Shown in pieces: positions 25,497 through 35,058 of a stretch of 64,000 nt of DNA. The translations under genes and the position numbers were made by a program. The DNA lies in contig CANMVX010000002.1 in NCBI GenBank assembly GCA_947501115.1, forward strand, positions 84,308 to 148,307, read 5' to 3'. Numbering within the stretch: the stretch's first letter is position 1; each line of letters begins with the position of its first letter. The notes beneath the pieces are model-generated. The model did no database searches. It worked only from the letters and a program-made list of their open reading frames with translations, and was not told the DNA's origin. This DNA is from Haliscomenobacteraceae bacterium (GTDB taxonomy: Bacteria > Bacteroidota > Bacteroidia > Chitinophagales > Saprospiraceae).

Positions 25497-27614
25497 ATGC
25501 GCATTTTAAAATGGTCAACGCTTTTTTTTCTGTTTTTTTTGTATGTTGATGTTCAAGGTCAATCTTTTATAGGCTTCAATAGTAAAGCTGGTGATATCCA
25601 AAAGGAAATGGAATCCCTCATTATCAATTTGCCTAAATCGGAGATTTTTAAAAAACATTTGGAAGCTTTAACCAAAGAACCTCATTTAGCTGGTTCTCCT
25701 GCGAACAAAAGGGTGGCTGATTATATTTCAAAAACCATGTTAGAAGCCGGTTTACAAGTTGAAAGGCCTCCTTATGATATATATCTTCCCTTAAATGCGG
25801 GCAAAGTTTCTCTTGAAATTGTCCTACCTTATCGCAAACCACTCAATATCAAAGAAAATATTGAACTTGAAGATGCTTTTTCGGCGAACCCTGCTATCAA
25901 CCATGGCTGGAATTCGTTTTCAGGTAATGGCGATGTGATGGCAGAAGTGGTCTATGTAAATTATGGTACCAAAGAAGATTTTGAAAAACTCGCCTCTCTC
26001 GGTGTTTCTGTAAAGGGAAAAATAGTGCTTGCCCGTTATGGGGGTAATTTTAGAGGCTATAAAGCTAAATATGCCGAGGCTAACGGTGCTTTGGGTTGTA
26101 TCATTTTTACTGACCCTGAAGATTCAGGCTATATGCGTGGATTGGTTTATCCGGAAGGAACTTTTTATAGTCCCAGCACCATTCAAAGAGGCTCTTTATT
26201 AACACTGGACTATACAGGTGACCCTTTAACTCCTTTTGAAGCCGCTCTGCCTTTAACCGGCAATACTTCTGTGAAGCGTTTGAAACCGGAGGAGGTGAAA
26301 GATTTTCATACTATTCCAACTACCCCTATCGGGTATGAATCCGCTCAGGAAATCCTAAAATTAATGAAGGGTAAACCTGTACCCGAAGCCTGGCAAGGGG
26401 GACTTCCTTTTACCTATCGTTTGGAGGGTGGGGCAGACCTAAAGGTGCGACTTACGGTGGATCAACCAAAGGGTATAGTGAGAATAGAGGATGTTATAGG
26501 TACTATTGAAGGTTCTGATTTTCCCGATGACTGGATTCTTTTAGGTTGTCATTATGATGCCTGGGAATTTGGTGCATCCGATCCAAATAGTGGAACGGCC
26601 ATGTTGTTGACTTTATCAGAAGTTTTGGGCGAGATGGTAAAGAAGGGCTTTAAACCTAAAAGAACCATTAAAATAGCTCATTGGGATGCCGAGGAACATG
26701 GTATTTTAGGTTCTACAGAATGGGTGGAACAGTATAGGTCCGAATTATCGAAAAATGCGGTGGCTTATTTTAATGCTGATGGCGCTTGCTCTGGCCTTTC
26801 TTTTGGCGGTTCCTCTTCTCCGTCTCTAAAATCATTAATGTTAAATGCCACCAAATCAGTTCCTTATGGTGATTTAAAGGAAACAATTTATGAAAAATGG
26901 ATGGCTGCCAGCGGTAATCCTGCTACACCACCTATTGGAAATCTTGGTGGGGGTTCTGATCATTTACCGTTTTATGCCCATGTGGGCATTCCTTCTCTAA
27001 GTGCAGGAATGGGAGGTCCAACGCTTTATCATTCAGGTTATGACGATTTTCACTGGTATATGAAATTTGGTGATCCTGGGCTCGTTTCAGGTGTTACTAT
27101 TACCAGACTAATGGGAATTATGGCTTATCGACTTGCCAATGCAACCATCCTTCCATTAGATCCTGCCCAATATGGGAAAGATTTAAATACCCATCTAGAT
27201 AATGTGCAGAAGGAAATTAAAAAGTTCTCTCCAACTTATTCTGTTTCAAAACTAAAAGGGATCACCGATGAAATTACTAAAAATGGTGAACTGTTCCTTA
27301 AACTTAGAGATCAGGCTTTACTCAAATCGTTAAATTCTGCTTCTTTATTGGCTATAAATTCAAGGATTAAGTGGTTGGAAAGAGCATTTATTGACGAAAA
27401 AGGAATGGATTATGGCGCATGGTATAAATCTTTGTATGCCTCCTCCGACCCATATAGTGGCTATGCTTCCTGGATGCTTCCCGGATTCTTGTATCTCGCA
27501 TCAAATAAGGAAACAGAAAAAATAGCCTCTTGGGAAGACAGATATGCCAAATCTTTCCAGCAGTTAAATGAGGAAATTAAAACAATTAATGAGTTGTTGA
27601 AAAAAGGGAAATAA
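25497..27614 (+). CDS. M28 family zinc peptidase (glutamate carboxypeptidase II-like)
   Basis: 705 residues with a signal peptide, a protease-associated domain around 150-270, the M28 catalytic core with metal ligands in GCHYDAW, GASDPNSG, WDAEEHG, FNADGAC and YHSGYDD, and a C-terminal helical transferrin-receptor-like dimerisation domain. The length and domain order fit the PSMA/NAALADase group, which removes acidic C-terminal residues from peptides. It is exported and likely periplasmic or surface-bound. It is divergent from the neighbouring hydrolase lipoprotein and ends in a shared terminator. Confidence 0.9.
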   Translation: MRILKWSTLFFLFFLYVDVQGQSFIGFNSKAGDIQKEMESLIINLPKSEIFKKHLEALTKEPHLAGSPANKRVADYISKTMLEAGLQVERPPYDIYLPLNAGKVSLEIVLPYRKPLNIKENIELEDAFSANPAINHGWNSFSGNGDVMAEVVYVNYGTKEDFEKLASLGVSVKGKIVLARYGGNFRGYKAKYAEANGALGCIIFTDPEDSGYMRGLVYPEGTFYSPSTIQRGSLLTLDYTGDPLTPFEAALPLTGNTSVKRLKPEEVKDFHTIPTTPIGYESAQEILKLMKGKPVPEAWQGGLPFTYRLEGGADLKVRLTVDQPKGIVRIEDVIGTIEGSDFPDDWILLGCHYDAWEFGASDPNSGTAMLLTLSEVLGEMVKKGFKPKRTIKIAHWDAEEHGILGSTEWVEQYRSELSKNAVAYFNADGACSGLSFGGSSSPSLKSLMLNATKSVPYGDLKETIYEKWMAASGNPATPPIGNLGGGSDHLPFYAHVGIPSLSAGMGGPTLYHSGYDDFHWYMKFGDPGLVSGVTITRLMGIMAYRLANATILPLDPAQYGKDLNTHLDNVQKEIKKFSPTYSVSKLKGITDEITKNGELFLKLRDQALLKSLNSASLLAINSRIKWLERAFIDEKGMDYGAWYKSLYASSDPYSGYASWMLPGFLYLASNKETEKIASWEDRYAKSFQQLNEEIKTINELLKKGK

Positions 27615-27629
27615 TCGGATAAATCCAAT

Positions 27630-27668
27630 AAAAAGAGGGGAAAATGATGCGTTTTTCCCTCTTTTTAT
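27630..27668. terminator. Bidirectional rho-independent terminator
   Basis: An AAAAAGAGGGG arm pairs with CCCTCTTTTT, with A- and T-runs on both sides, between the convergent M28 peptidase and E1 dehydrogenase genes. Confidence 0.8.
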
Positions 27669-30068
27669 TTATAATTCAGGGTATCTTAAGGGATTTCTTT
27701 CTCTAATAAGTTGGTAAATCTTTTCAAAAACGTCTTCCGCATTAGGTTTAGAAAAATAATCGCCATCGGAACCATAAGGTGGCCTGTGCTCTTGAGCCGT
27801 TATGGTTAATGGTGCAGCATCAAGAAAATGATAGCCGTTCTGAATTTCCAAAATTTGCTGAAGGATAAATGAAGAAGCACCTCCAGGTACATCCTCGTCC
27901 AATATAACTAAGGTATTTGTTTTTTGTAAGGAAACTTTGATCATTTGATGAATGTCAAAAGGTAACAAGGTCTGTACATCGATAAGTTCAACCGAAATGC
28001 CATGTTTTGCTAATTCACTGGCAGCAACCTCAGCAATTCTCACGCAGGATCCATACGTTACTAAGCTTACATCGCTTCCTTCTCTAAGTATTTCTGGAAT
28101 TCCAATGGGAACAGTAAATGTGCCAATATTTTGTGGTAAAGATTCCTTTAACCGATAACCGTTTAAGCATTCAATCAGAATAGCCGGATCATCTGATTGC
28201 AACATCGTTGCGTACATACCCGCAGCTTGGGTCATGTTCCTTGGGGTTAACACATACATTCCTCTTAAAGAACCGATTATCATTCCCATAGGAGACCCAG
28301 AGTGCCATATTCCCTCTAGTCTGTGCCCACGGGTTCTTATGATGGTTGGTGCTTGCTGAAGGCCGCCTGAACGATACCGAAGAGTAGCTAAATCATCAGA
28401 AAGCGGTTGTAAACCATAAATAAGGTAGTCAAGATATTGAATCTCAGCTATGGTTCTTAACCCTCGCATGGACATGCCTATCGCCTGACCCATGATGGTC
28501 CATTCTCTGATGCCGGTATCAAAAACCTTGTCTTCGCCATACTTTTTTTGTAAGCCAGCAAACCCTTGATTTACATCGCCTATTTTTCCTACATCCTCAC
28601 CAAAAGCAAATAAATCTTTATTTTTCTCCAGTGCTTTATCGAAAAATATATTTAAAATCTCATGTCCTGCATGAAATACTGGCTTGTCACAGTAAACGGG
28701 GGGTATAACGGGAATATTTAGCGCAGCGTGAACCGATGAGCTAAATAAATCTGTATGAAAAGTTTCGTTTGACCAACTTTCAATGTGAGAGATCCAACCA
28801 CGCAAAGGACTTAGAATAGATGGCGCGAGAGACAGAGAATTATTCCTAAGAGACTTTGCCAAATGCAGCATTTCTCCTATGGAAGGGTAGATAAGTGATT
28901 TTAGGTTTTTTAACACCGTCTCTGCTTGAAGAGTGTGTTTTGCCAATGCTATAACTATATTTTCCAGCGCAGCTAATTCCTTATTAAAAGGTTCCCGTAA
29001 CTTTTTCCAGGCGCTTTCTTTCGCTTTTTTAATTTGTACTTTTGCTTCTTCCTTGATTTGAAGAATTTCCTGAGAAGTAGCAAACCCTTTGTCTATCATC
29101 CACTTTTCCATGGACGCAATACAATCCATCTCCTTTTCCCAAGCTAGTCTTTCGGCCGATTTATACCTTTCGTGAGAACCCGAAGTAGAATGTCCCTGAG
29201 GTTGCGTACATTCCTGAATATGAAAAAGAGCAGGTTGATGTTCATTTCTAACTTTATGAATACCTGATTGATATATTTCCACCAAATTGGCGTAGTCCCA
29301 GGCTTTGGCCGTATAAATTTGAATACCAGGTTGATTTTCATCGGCTTGTAACCCGGCAAGCGCTTCTGAAATACTTGCTTTGGCGGTTTGCAGGGTTACA
29401 GGAACAGAAATTCCGTAACCATCATCCCAAACAGAAACTGCCATAGGGATTTGAAGAACGGCAGAGGCATTCATCGTCTCCCAAAACACACCTTCAGACG
29501 TCGATGCTTCGCCAATGGTAACAAAACAAACCTCATTACCTTTATTAGAAAATTTATTTTTATCGGAGGACTGGTTGGTTCTATATTTTTTTGAGGCAAA
29601 AGCTAAGCCCAAGGCTCTGGCCATTTGCCCTCCAGTACATGATACATCCGCCGCAGAATTATACTGATCCATCTGATTTATCCATTCACCATTAGAAGTA
29701 TCAATCATAGGAGTAGCGAAATGACTATTCATTTGTCTGCCCTTTGAAAAAGGGTCGTTATAAGTATCGGCATAAAGTTGCGCTAAAATAGACTCAGGTG
29801 TAGCTAATTCCAAAGCCAGCATTAAGGTTTGATCTCTATAATAACCTGACCGCCAATCTCCTTTTTTAAAGACACGCGCCAAAGCTACCTGGGGAACTTC
29901 CTTACCATCGGCTGAAATACCAAATTTAGCTTTACCGGTAAGAACTTCCTTCCGTATTAATACACTTAATTCTCTGCTAATGCAGCAAATCCTAAAATCT
30001 GATAAGACCGTATCCTTAGTGTGTCCGGTATTTATCATATTTTCTTGCATAGAAAACTTATCAACCAT
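27669..30068 (-). CDS. Fused E1 alpha/beta subunit of a branched-chain 2-oxoacid dehydrogenase
   Basis: 799 residues join E1 alpha (first ~340) and E1 beta (from ~460) in one chain, as usual in Bacteroidota. The alpha half has the thiamine-diphosphate region IGEASTSEGVFWETMNAS ... DDGYGIS; the first Asp of the usual GDG motif is Glu here. The beta half has GEDVGKIGDVNQGFAGLQ, the dimer-interface motif and a C-terminal transketolase-like domain (LVILDEDVPGGASSFILQQ). It decarboxylates branched-chain 2-oxoacids made by IlvE-type transaminases, feeding acyl groups to an E2 not found in this window. The start MVDKF was taken as the first ATG. Confidence 0.9.
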   Translation of the reverse strand: MVDKFSMQENMINTGHTKDTVLSDFRICCISRELSVLIRKEVLTGKAKFGISADGKEVPQVALARVFKKGDWRSGYYRDQTLMLALELATPESILAQLYADTYNDPFSKGRQMNSHFATPMIDTSNGEWINQMDQYNSAADVSCTGGQMARALGLAFASKKYRTNQSSDKNKFSNKGNEVCFVTIGEASTSEGVFWETMNASAVLQIPMAVSVWDDGYGISVPVTLQTAKASISEALAGLQADENQPGIQIYTAKAWDYANLVEIYQSGIHKVRNEHQPALFHIQECTQPQGHSTSGSHERYKSAERLAWEKEMDCIASMEKWMIDKGFATSQEILQIKEEAKVQIKKAKESAWKKLREPFNKELAALENIVIALAKHTLQAETVLKNLKSLIYPSIGEMLHLAKSLRNNSLSLAPSILSPLRGWISHIESWSNETFHTDLFSSSVHAALNIPVIPPVYCDKPVFHAGHEILNIFFDKALEKNKDLFAFGEDVGKIGDVNQGFAGLQKKYGEDKVFDTGIREWTIMGQAIGMSMRGLRTIAEIQYLDYLIYGLQPLSDDLATLRYRSGGLQQAPTIIRTRGHRLEGIWHSGSPMGMIIGSLRGMYVLTPRNMTQAAGMYATMLQSDDPAILIECLNGYRLKESLPQNIGTFTVPIGIPEILREGSDVSLVTYGSCVRIAEVAASELAKHGISVELIDVQTLLPFDIHQMIKVSLQKTNTLVILDEDVPGGASSFILQQILEIQNGYHFLDAAPLTITAQEHRPPYGSDGDYFSKPNAEDVFEKIYQLIRERNPLRYPEL

Positions 30069-30259
30069 AGCAAAGTGCTTATTTATTAGAGATTATAATG
30101 CTTTACTTATTAAGTGGTTATCTAAAATGATAATCTGCATGAGTTATCCCGATTGATTATTTGTGTCAAATATAGGTCTTTATTAGAACAAACTACTTCT
30201 TTCAACATAACTATTCATTCAGTTATTAACTATCCATTAACCTTAGATAAAGCTAAAAG

Positions 30260-30291
30260 TTTGATTTTTCACCTGTTTTGATTTATTTTTG
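30260..30291 (+). promoter_or_regulatory. Bacteroidota-type promoter for the DUF1573 gene
   Basis: TTTG (30260-30263), 20 bp, TATTTTTG (30284-30291), then 35 bp to the ATG. This fits the TTTG/TAnnTTTG primary sigma-factor consensus. Confidence 0.65.
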
Positions 30292-30326
30292 TATTTCATT
30301 TTTAATTAATTTCAAAAAGTATTACG

Positions 30327-30785
30327 ATGAAGCAGTTTGCATTTATGTTAACACTTAGTCTTATAAGTGTGTTTTCTCTTCAGGCACAGTCCTCTCCAGC
30401 TAAATCTGATGATGGAGCTAAAATCACTTTCGATAAAGAGGTTGTAGATTATGGTACCATCAAACAAGGTGCTGATCCGTTGCGTACTTTCAAGTTCAAA
30501 AATACGGGTGCAGGTCCTTTAGTGATTACTTCAGCAACAGGAAGTTGCGGTTGTACCGTGCCTACTTATCCTCAAGAGCCAATTTTACCAGGTTCTTCTG
30601 CTGAAATTAAAGTTAAATATGATACGCAGCGTATAGGTGCTTTCACCAAAACGGTTACTATCGTTACAAACGAAAAGACTAATAATACGCATACGTTAAC
30701 TATAAAAGGTACGGTTGAAATGACTACTGAAAAGGAAGGTCTGCCAACGAAAGATTCTGGCGTTTTCAATAACGGAAAGAATTAA
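30327..30785 (+). CDS. Secreted DUF1573 protein
   Basis: 152 residues. Signal peptide (cut after SLQAQ), then an Ig-like ASH/DUF1573 domain with ITFDKEVVDYGTIKQGADPL, FKFKNTGAGPLVI, the hallmark SCGCTVPTYP and KVKYDTQRIGAFTKTVTI. Members are small, often abundant exported proteins of unknown function. It is monocistronic, with its own promoter and terminator. Confidence 0.9.
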   Translation: MKQFAFMLTLSLISVFSLQAQSSPAKSDDGAKITFDKEVVDYGTIKQGADPLRTFKFKNTGAGPLVITSATGSCGCTVPTYPQEPILPGSSAEIKVKYDTQRIGAFTKTVTIVTNEKTNNTHTLTIKGTVEMTTEKEGLPTKDSGVFNNGKN

Positions 30786-30804
30786 TACTTTTTAATTCCT
30801 TGGT

Positions 30805-30838
30805 AAAAGGGGTATGGGTTTTCTCATACCCCTTTTTC
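30805..30838. terminator. Bidirectional terminator between DUF1573 and serine hydrolase genes
   Basis: AAAAGGGGTATG pairs with CATACCCCTTTTT around a short loop; T-runs follow in both directions. It overlaps the 3' end of the minus-strand gene. Confidence 0.85.
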
Positions 30839-32047
30839 TTTGGGTACCCTCTCCTCTAACTTATTCCAGAATAATGGGATTATTCTCGATATAAATCCTC
30901 CAGGTGCATTTTGTAAAATGGTTATCCCTATTTTTCTTTCAGGGTCTAAAGCAATTTCAGATCGGTATTGATTTACATTTCCACCATGATAATATAAGGT
31001 GTTCTGTTTGAACTCTAAAATTCTCCAGCCAAAGCCGTAACTGGCTTTTTCTAATTTCCCATCCCATGCGAAAAAGTTTGACTCGCAGGTACACATGTTT
31101 ATTTGCGGTTTGAAAATCTCGTTCATTGTACTGTCTGTAACAATTAAGGTGCTCTTTGTTTGTAGCATTTGCATCCATTTTCCCATATCAGTTATACTTG
31201 CATTGACGCCGGCGGCCGGACCTACTGAGTAGTAACGGGGAGACAGGTTCGATCGTACGTATCCTCTTCTGTTTCTGGTATGAGGAAAAGCAATACTGGA
31301 GCTGTTTATTATACCAGCATAAGAACCAGAGCTCGTATTCATTCCCGCAGGGTCAAATATCCACTCTTGAAGTAGCTGGCTGTAACTTCTTTTAGTAACC
31401 GATTCGACCACATTGGCCAATAATCCATAAGTGACATTTTGGTAATCATAGTAGCTTCCGGGGGAATGCCTTAAAGGTACCTCTTTTAACTTCTGTACTA
31501 TGAGGTTTATGTCTTGTTCCTGATCCAGCAAATTCGAGAAAGTATGTCGTGGTAAACCCGTTGTATGGCTTAGTAAATGTCTGACGGTAAGATTTTCTGT
31601 AGCTGAATTACTGTGTAATTGAAAATTTGGGAGGTATTTTTTCACCGGATCGTCCCAATGGATAAATCCACGATCTACTAATTTTCCCACAATAAAGGGG
31701 GCAAATCCTTTAGATACGGAGGCAAGTCGAAATACAGAAAGGGTGTCTAATTTCTTTCTCGTGTTCAAATCGCTATAGCCCCAAACCCTGTTTTCTACTA
31801 CTTCTCCATCTTTAACAATAGAAATAGCCATGCCTGGTACCTGGTTTAAAGCAAATAAGGAATCTATAGACACTAAAAATTCATCAACCATTATATTAAA
31901 TGCAGAATCCACTTGCGCTTTTGTAGGGTTTACAGACGAATAAGAGTTATTTGAAAAAAATGGAATAAACCCGGTAACCTTATTAAATGGAATTAATAAG
32001 ACAACCCCGATAACCAAAAAGCCTATTCCGGCAATAAATTTTGTCAT
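30824..32047 (-). CDS. Serine hydrolase, class C beta-lactamase/esterase family
   Basis: 407 residues with one N-terminal membrane anchor or signal segment (FIAGIGFLVIGVVLLIPF). The SxxK motif is SVSK in FRLASVSKGFAPF; the YxN motif is YQN in YYDYQNVTYG; HGG in YYHGGNVNQY stands for the third motif. This family includes D-aminopeptidases, esterases and beta-lactamases; the substrate cannot be read from sequence, and antibiotic resistance should not be assumed. It is probably periplasmic. Confidence 0.87.
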   Translation of the reverse strand: MTKFIAGIGFLVIGVVLLIPFNKVTGFIPFFSNNSYSSVNPTKAQVDSAFNIMVDEFLVSIDSLFALNQVPGMAISIVKDGEVVENRVWGYSDLNTRKKLDTLSVFRLASVSKGFAPFIVGKLVDRGFIHWDDPVKKYLPNFQLHSNSATENLTVRHLLSHTTGLPRHTFSNLLDQEQDINLIVQKLKEVPLRHSPGSYYDYQNVTYGLLANVVESVTKRSYSQLLQEWIFDPAGMNTSSGSYAGIINSSSIAFPHTRNRRGYVRSNLSPRYYSVGPAAGVNASITDMGKWMQMLQTKSTLIVTDSTMNEIFKPQINMCTCESNFFAWDGKLEKASYGFGWRILEFKQNTLYYHGGNVNQYRSEIALDPERKIGITILQNAPGGFISRIIPLFWNKLEERVPKEKGV

Positions 32048-32161
32048 GATTCAAATAATTATATATTTGCAAGTATAGTAAACTTCCGTAATATGGTCAA
32101 TATTGCGGATAAGTTTTAGTAGAAATGAAATTAATTGAATGCATCTTGTTATTTTTACAAA

Positions 32162-32779
32162 ATGAATTTCTCTTCTAAACTTCTGGAAAATGCCGTTAAG
32201 GCTTTGTCAACCTTACCTGGAATAGGTAAAAAGACAGCGCTCCGATTGGCTCTTCACCTTATTAATCAACCTGAAGATCAGGTAGAAAGCTTTTCTCGTG
32301 CCATTGTTTCTATGAAAAAGAACATAAAACATTGCCAGGTTTGTTTTAATCTGTCTGATGATGTTATCTGCAGTATTTGCAGGGATCCAGCGAGAGTGAA
32401 AAAACTTATCTGTGTCGTGGAATCTGTTCGGGATGTAATGGCCATTGAAGATACTAACCAATTTAGGGGGACTTATCATGTGCTTGGTGGTATTATTTCT
32501 CCCTTAGAAGGCATTGGGCCGTCAGCCCTCAATATTGATGGTTTGGTCAGTAGGGTGGCAAACAATGAAGTGGAGGAGATTATTATGGCTATCAGCCCCA
32601 CCATTGAAGGTGAAACTACCTTGTTTTATTTATCCAAACAATTACAATCTTATCAGGTAAAGATCTCTACTATAGCCAGAGGCGTTGCCTTTGGGGGCGA
32701 ACTCGAATATGCCGATGAACTTACTTTAGGCCGTTCTATCATTTCCAGAGTTCCTTATTCATCTATTTCAGAAGATTAA
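32162..32779 (+). CDS. recR: Recombination mediator RecR
   Basis: 205 residues from ATG 32162 (MNFSSKLLENAVKALSTLPG); an upstream in-frame TTG at 32135 adds only nine unconserved residues. It has a helix-hairpin-helix (LPGIGKKTALRLALHL), a C4 zinc finger (CQVC ... CSIC), a Toprim domain (ICVVESVRDVMAIE) and the C-terminal segment TIARGVAFGGELEYADELTL. RecR works with RecO/RecF to load RecA at gaps. The gene is one base from the following glycosyltransferase gene, so the two are likely co-transcribed. Confidence 0.95.
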   Translation: MNFSSKLLENAVKALSTLPGIGKKTALRLALHLINQPEDQVESFSRAIVSMKKNIKHCQVCFNLSDDVICSICRDPARVKKLICVVESVRDVMAIEDTNQFRGTYHVLGGIISPLEGIGPSALNIDGLVSRVANNEVEEIIMAISPTIEGETTLFYLSKQLQSYQVKISTIARGVAFGGELEYADELTLGRSIISRVPYSSISED

Positions 32780-32780
32780 A

Positions 32781-34772
32781 ATGGACAATACCCCCTTTGC
32801 TCATTCTATTTCTATTGTTATTGTAAATTATAATGTTCGGTTTTTTTTAGAACAAGCCTTGCGATCTGTTTTTAAAGCTACCGCTAATCTGTCCGTTCAA
32901 GTCTGGGTGGTAGATAATGCTTCTTCTGATGATTCCATGGAGATGGTAAAACAGAAATTTCCAACGGTTCAAATCATTGAAAATAAAAATAATGTGGGTT
33001 TCGCCCGGGCAAATAATATGGCCATAAGGCAATCAAATGGCGATTATGTCCTTCTCTTGAACCCAGATACCTTACTGGAGGAATCGTCCCTCAGTAAATG
33101 CTTTCATTTTTTGGAAAATAACCCGAAAGCGGGCGCTTTAGGGGTTAGGATGATTGATGGCACTGGAAATTTTCTCCCCGAATCAAAAAGGGGTATTCCT
33201 ACACCCTGGGTGGCATTTTGTAAAACTTTTGGGCTCTCCACGCTTTTCCCTTCGTCTAAACAATTCAATACCTATCATCTGGGATTTCTTTCGGAGTTTG
33301 AAACGGCTGAAGCTCCCGTTCTTTCAGGTGCTTTTATGTTTATCAGAATGGAGGCCTTACAAAAAGCTGGTTTGTTAGATGAAGATTTTTTTATGTATGG
33401 TGAGGATATTGATCTCTCCGTTAGGATCTTACAGGCTGGATTTAAGAATTATTATTTTCCGGAAACGACCATTATTCATTACAAAGGTGAAAGTACGAGG
33501 AAAGGAACCGTTAACTATGTCAGAATTTTTTACCAGGCTATGATTCTTTTTGCTGAAAAACACTTTGCTGGTAAAAATAGAAGATTATACGTTTTTTTGC
33601 TTCATACGGCCATTTATTTAAGAGCTTTTGGTACACTCATCGGTAGTTTCTTTAAAAAAACAGGCCTTCCTTTGCTGGATGGTCTGTTAACTTATCTGGG
33701 TTTAGTAATCCTCCAATTTTATTGGGGTTGGTACCGTTTCTCTGACGAAAATTACTACGATGAACGTTTTTTCGTCGTAAATGCTCCTCTTTATGTTGTC
33801 ATTTGGATTACCATGCTGTTTTTTAGTGGCGCGTATGACAAAAAAATAAGTCCAAAATCAATTCTTTCCAGTCTTTTAATAGGAAGCTTGATTATTGCAG
33901 CTATTTATGGATTCTTTGAACCAGCTTATAGAAATTCCCGTGCTTTGATCCTTTTGGGTACTTTATGGAGCGCTGTATCTATTGTAGGCAGCAGATATTT
34001 GTTGTTTTCCCATTTTCGACGGGACTTTTTCAAACAGGGTAAAAAGCGCTTTTTAATGGTAGGCTCTTTAAATGAAGGTCTGCGCACCCAAAAATTATTA
34101 GATGCTATTGGTTTTAATGCTTACGCTTTAGGTATCGTTTCTCCCTTTGAACTAAAAGCTGCCTCGTCTCAGTTTCTTGGTAATATAAATGACTTAGACG
34201 ATATCTGCCGTATTAATCAAATCGATGATATTATTTTCTGCTCTAAAGATGTAACCTCTACTCAAATCATGTATTGGATGAGTAAAATGGGCGGAAAGTA
34301 CCAATTTCGTATCATGCAGGAGTCTAACGCCAGTATTATTAGTTCTTATTCTAAAAATGATCCGGGAGAATTATTTACTTACCGCATTCATTTAAATCTT
34401 GCCGATCCCCGTTTTCTAAAGCAAAAAAGATTATTCGACATCATTGTTTGTCTTGTTTATTTAATGTTGATTCCTTTTTTTATACTAATTCAACGAAAAA
34501 GTATCCCAAGAAGAATGGGACAATGGTTAGCCGTCTTAAAAGGAAAATTAACCTGGATTGGATATGGAAAAGGAACATCGCAAGACGAAACGCAGAATCT
34601 ACCAGCAATTCCTGATGGCGTTCTAACACTATCTGACATATCGTATGCTATAAATAAGGAAAACCCTTCGAATGAAAAGGTACTGGGGGGAAATATTATT
34701 TACGCCCGACATTATACCTTGAATGCGGACGTAAATAAGTTATTTCAATATGTTTTTAGCCGTTTTAAATAA
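32781..34772 (+). CDS. Family 2 glycosyltransferase fused to a degenerate polyprenyl-phosphate sugar-transferase-like tail
   Basis: 663 residues. Residues ~8-270 are a GT2 domain (SIVIVNYNVRFFLEQALRSV, WVVDNASSDDS, NPDT as the DxD-type site, YGEDIDLSVRI). Several membrane helices follow (~290-420), then a nucleotide-binding-like region (FLMVGSLNEGLRTQKLL) and KQKRLFDIIVCLVYLMLIPF, resembling the membrane start of WbaP/PglC-type transferases, but the catalytic block normally following is absent or degenerate. It probably adds a sugar to a lipid-linked or cell-wall glycan; the donor is unknown. Confidence 0.8.
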   Translation: MDNTPFAHSISIVIVNYNVRFFLEQALRSVFKATANLSVQVWVVDNASSDDSMEMVKQKFPTVQIIENKNNVGFARANNMAIRQSNGDYVLLLNPDTLLEESSLSKCFHFLENNPKAGALGVRMIDGTGNFLPESKRGIPTPWVAFCKTFGLSTLFPSSKQFNTYHLGFLSEFETAEAPVLSGAFMFIRMEALQKAGLLDEDFFMYGEDIDLSVRILQAGFKNYYFPETTIIHYKGESTRKGTVNYVRIFYQAMILFAEKHFAGKNRRLYVFLLHTAIYLRAFGTLIGSFFKKTGLPLLDGLLTYLGLVILQFYWGWYRFSDENYYDERFFVVNAPLYVVIWITMLFFSGAYDKKISPKSILSSLLIGSLIIAAIYGFFEPAYRNSRALILLGTLWSAVSIVGSRYLLFSHFRRDFFKQGKKRFLMVGSLNEGLRTQKLLDAIGFNAYALGIVSPFELKAASSQFLGNINDLDDICRINQIDDIIFCSKDVTSTQIMYWMSKMGGKYQFRIMQESNASIISSYSKNDPGELFTYRIHLNLADPRFLKQKRLFDIIVCLVYLMLIPFFILIQRKSIPRRMGQWLAVLKGKLTWIGYGKGTSQDETQNLPAIPDGVLTLSDISYAINKENPSNEKVLGGNIIYARHYTLNADVNKLFQYVFSRFK

Positions 34773-34793
34773 ATACGGCGAATAGAAATGGAA

Positions 34794-35057
34794 TTATTGA
34801 GAAAGAAGTTGTTCTCCTCCAGCAGCTGCTCCACCGCCCGCAAGTACCGCGGCAACAATGCAAAGAACAAAAACCAAAGCAGCTAAAACAATGGTCGCCT
34901 TTTCAATAAAATCAGCAGATTTAGCAGCGCCAAATAGTTGATTTGCCTGTGCACCACCGAAAGTAGCATCAACGCCGCCACCCTTTGGATTCTGGATTAA
35001 TATAACAACCATTAACAAAAGGCTGACAAATGCAATAAGAACAGTTATAAAGGTCAT
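34794..35057 (-). CDS. secG: Preprotein translocase subunit SecG
   Basis: 87 residues with two membrane helices (TVLIAFVSLLLMVVILIQ and IVLAALVFVLCIVAAVLAGG) joined by the signature NPKGGGVDATFGGAQANQLFG. It is the small accessory subunit of the SecYEG channel. It lies 1 bp from the next upstream minus-strand gene, in an operon with the hypothetical protein and probably rdgB. Confidence 0.92.
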   Translation of the reverse strand: MTFITVLIAFVSLLLMVVILIQNPKGGGVDATFGGAQANQLFGAAKSADFIEKATIVLAALVFVLCIVAAVLAGGGAAAGGEQLLSQ

Positions 35058-35058
35058 G

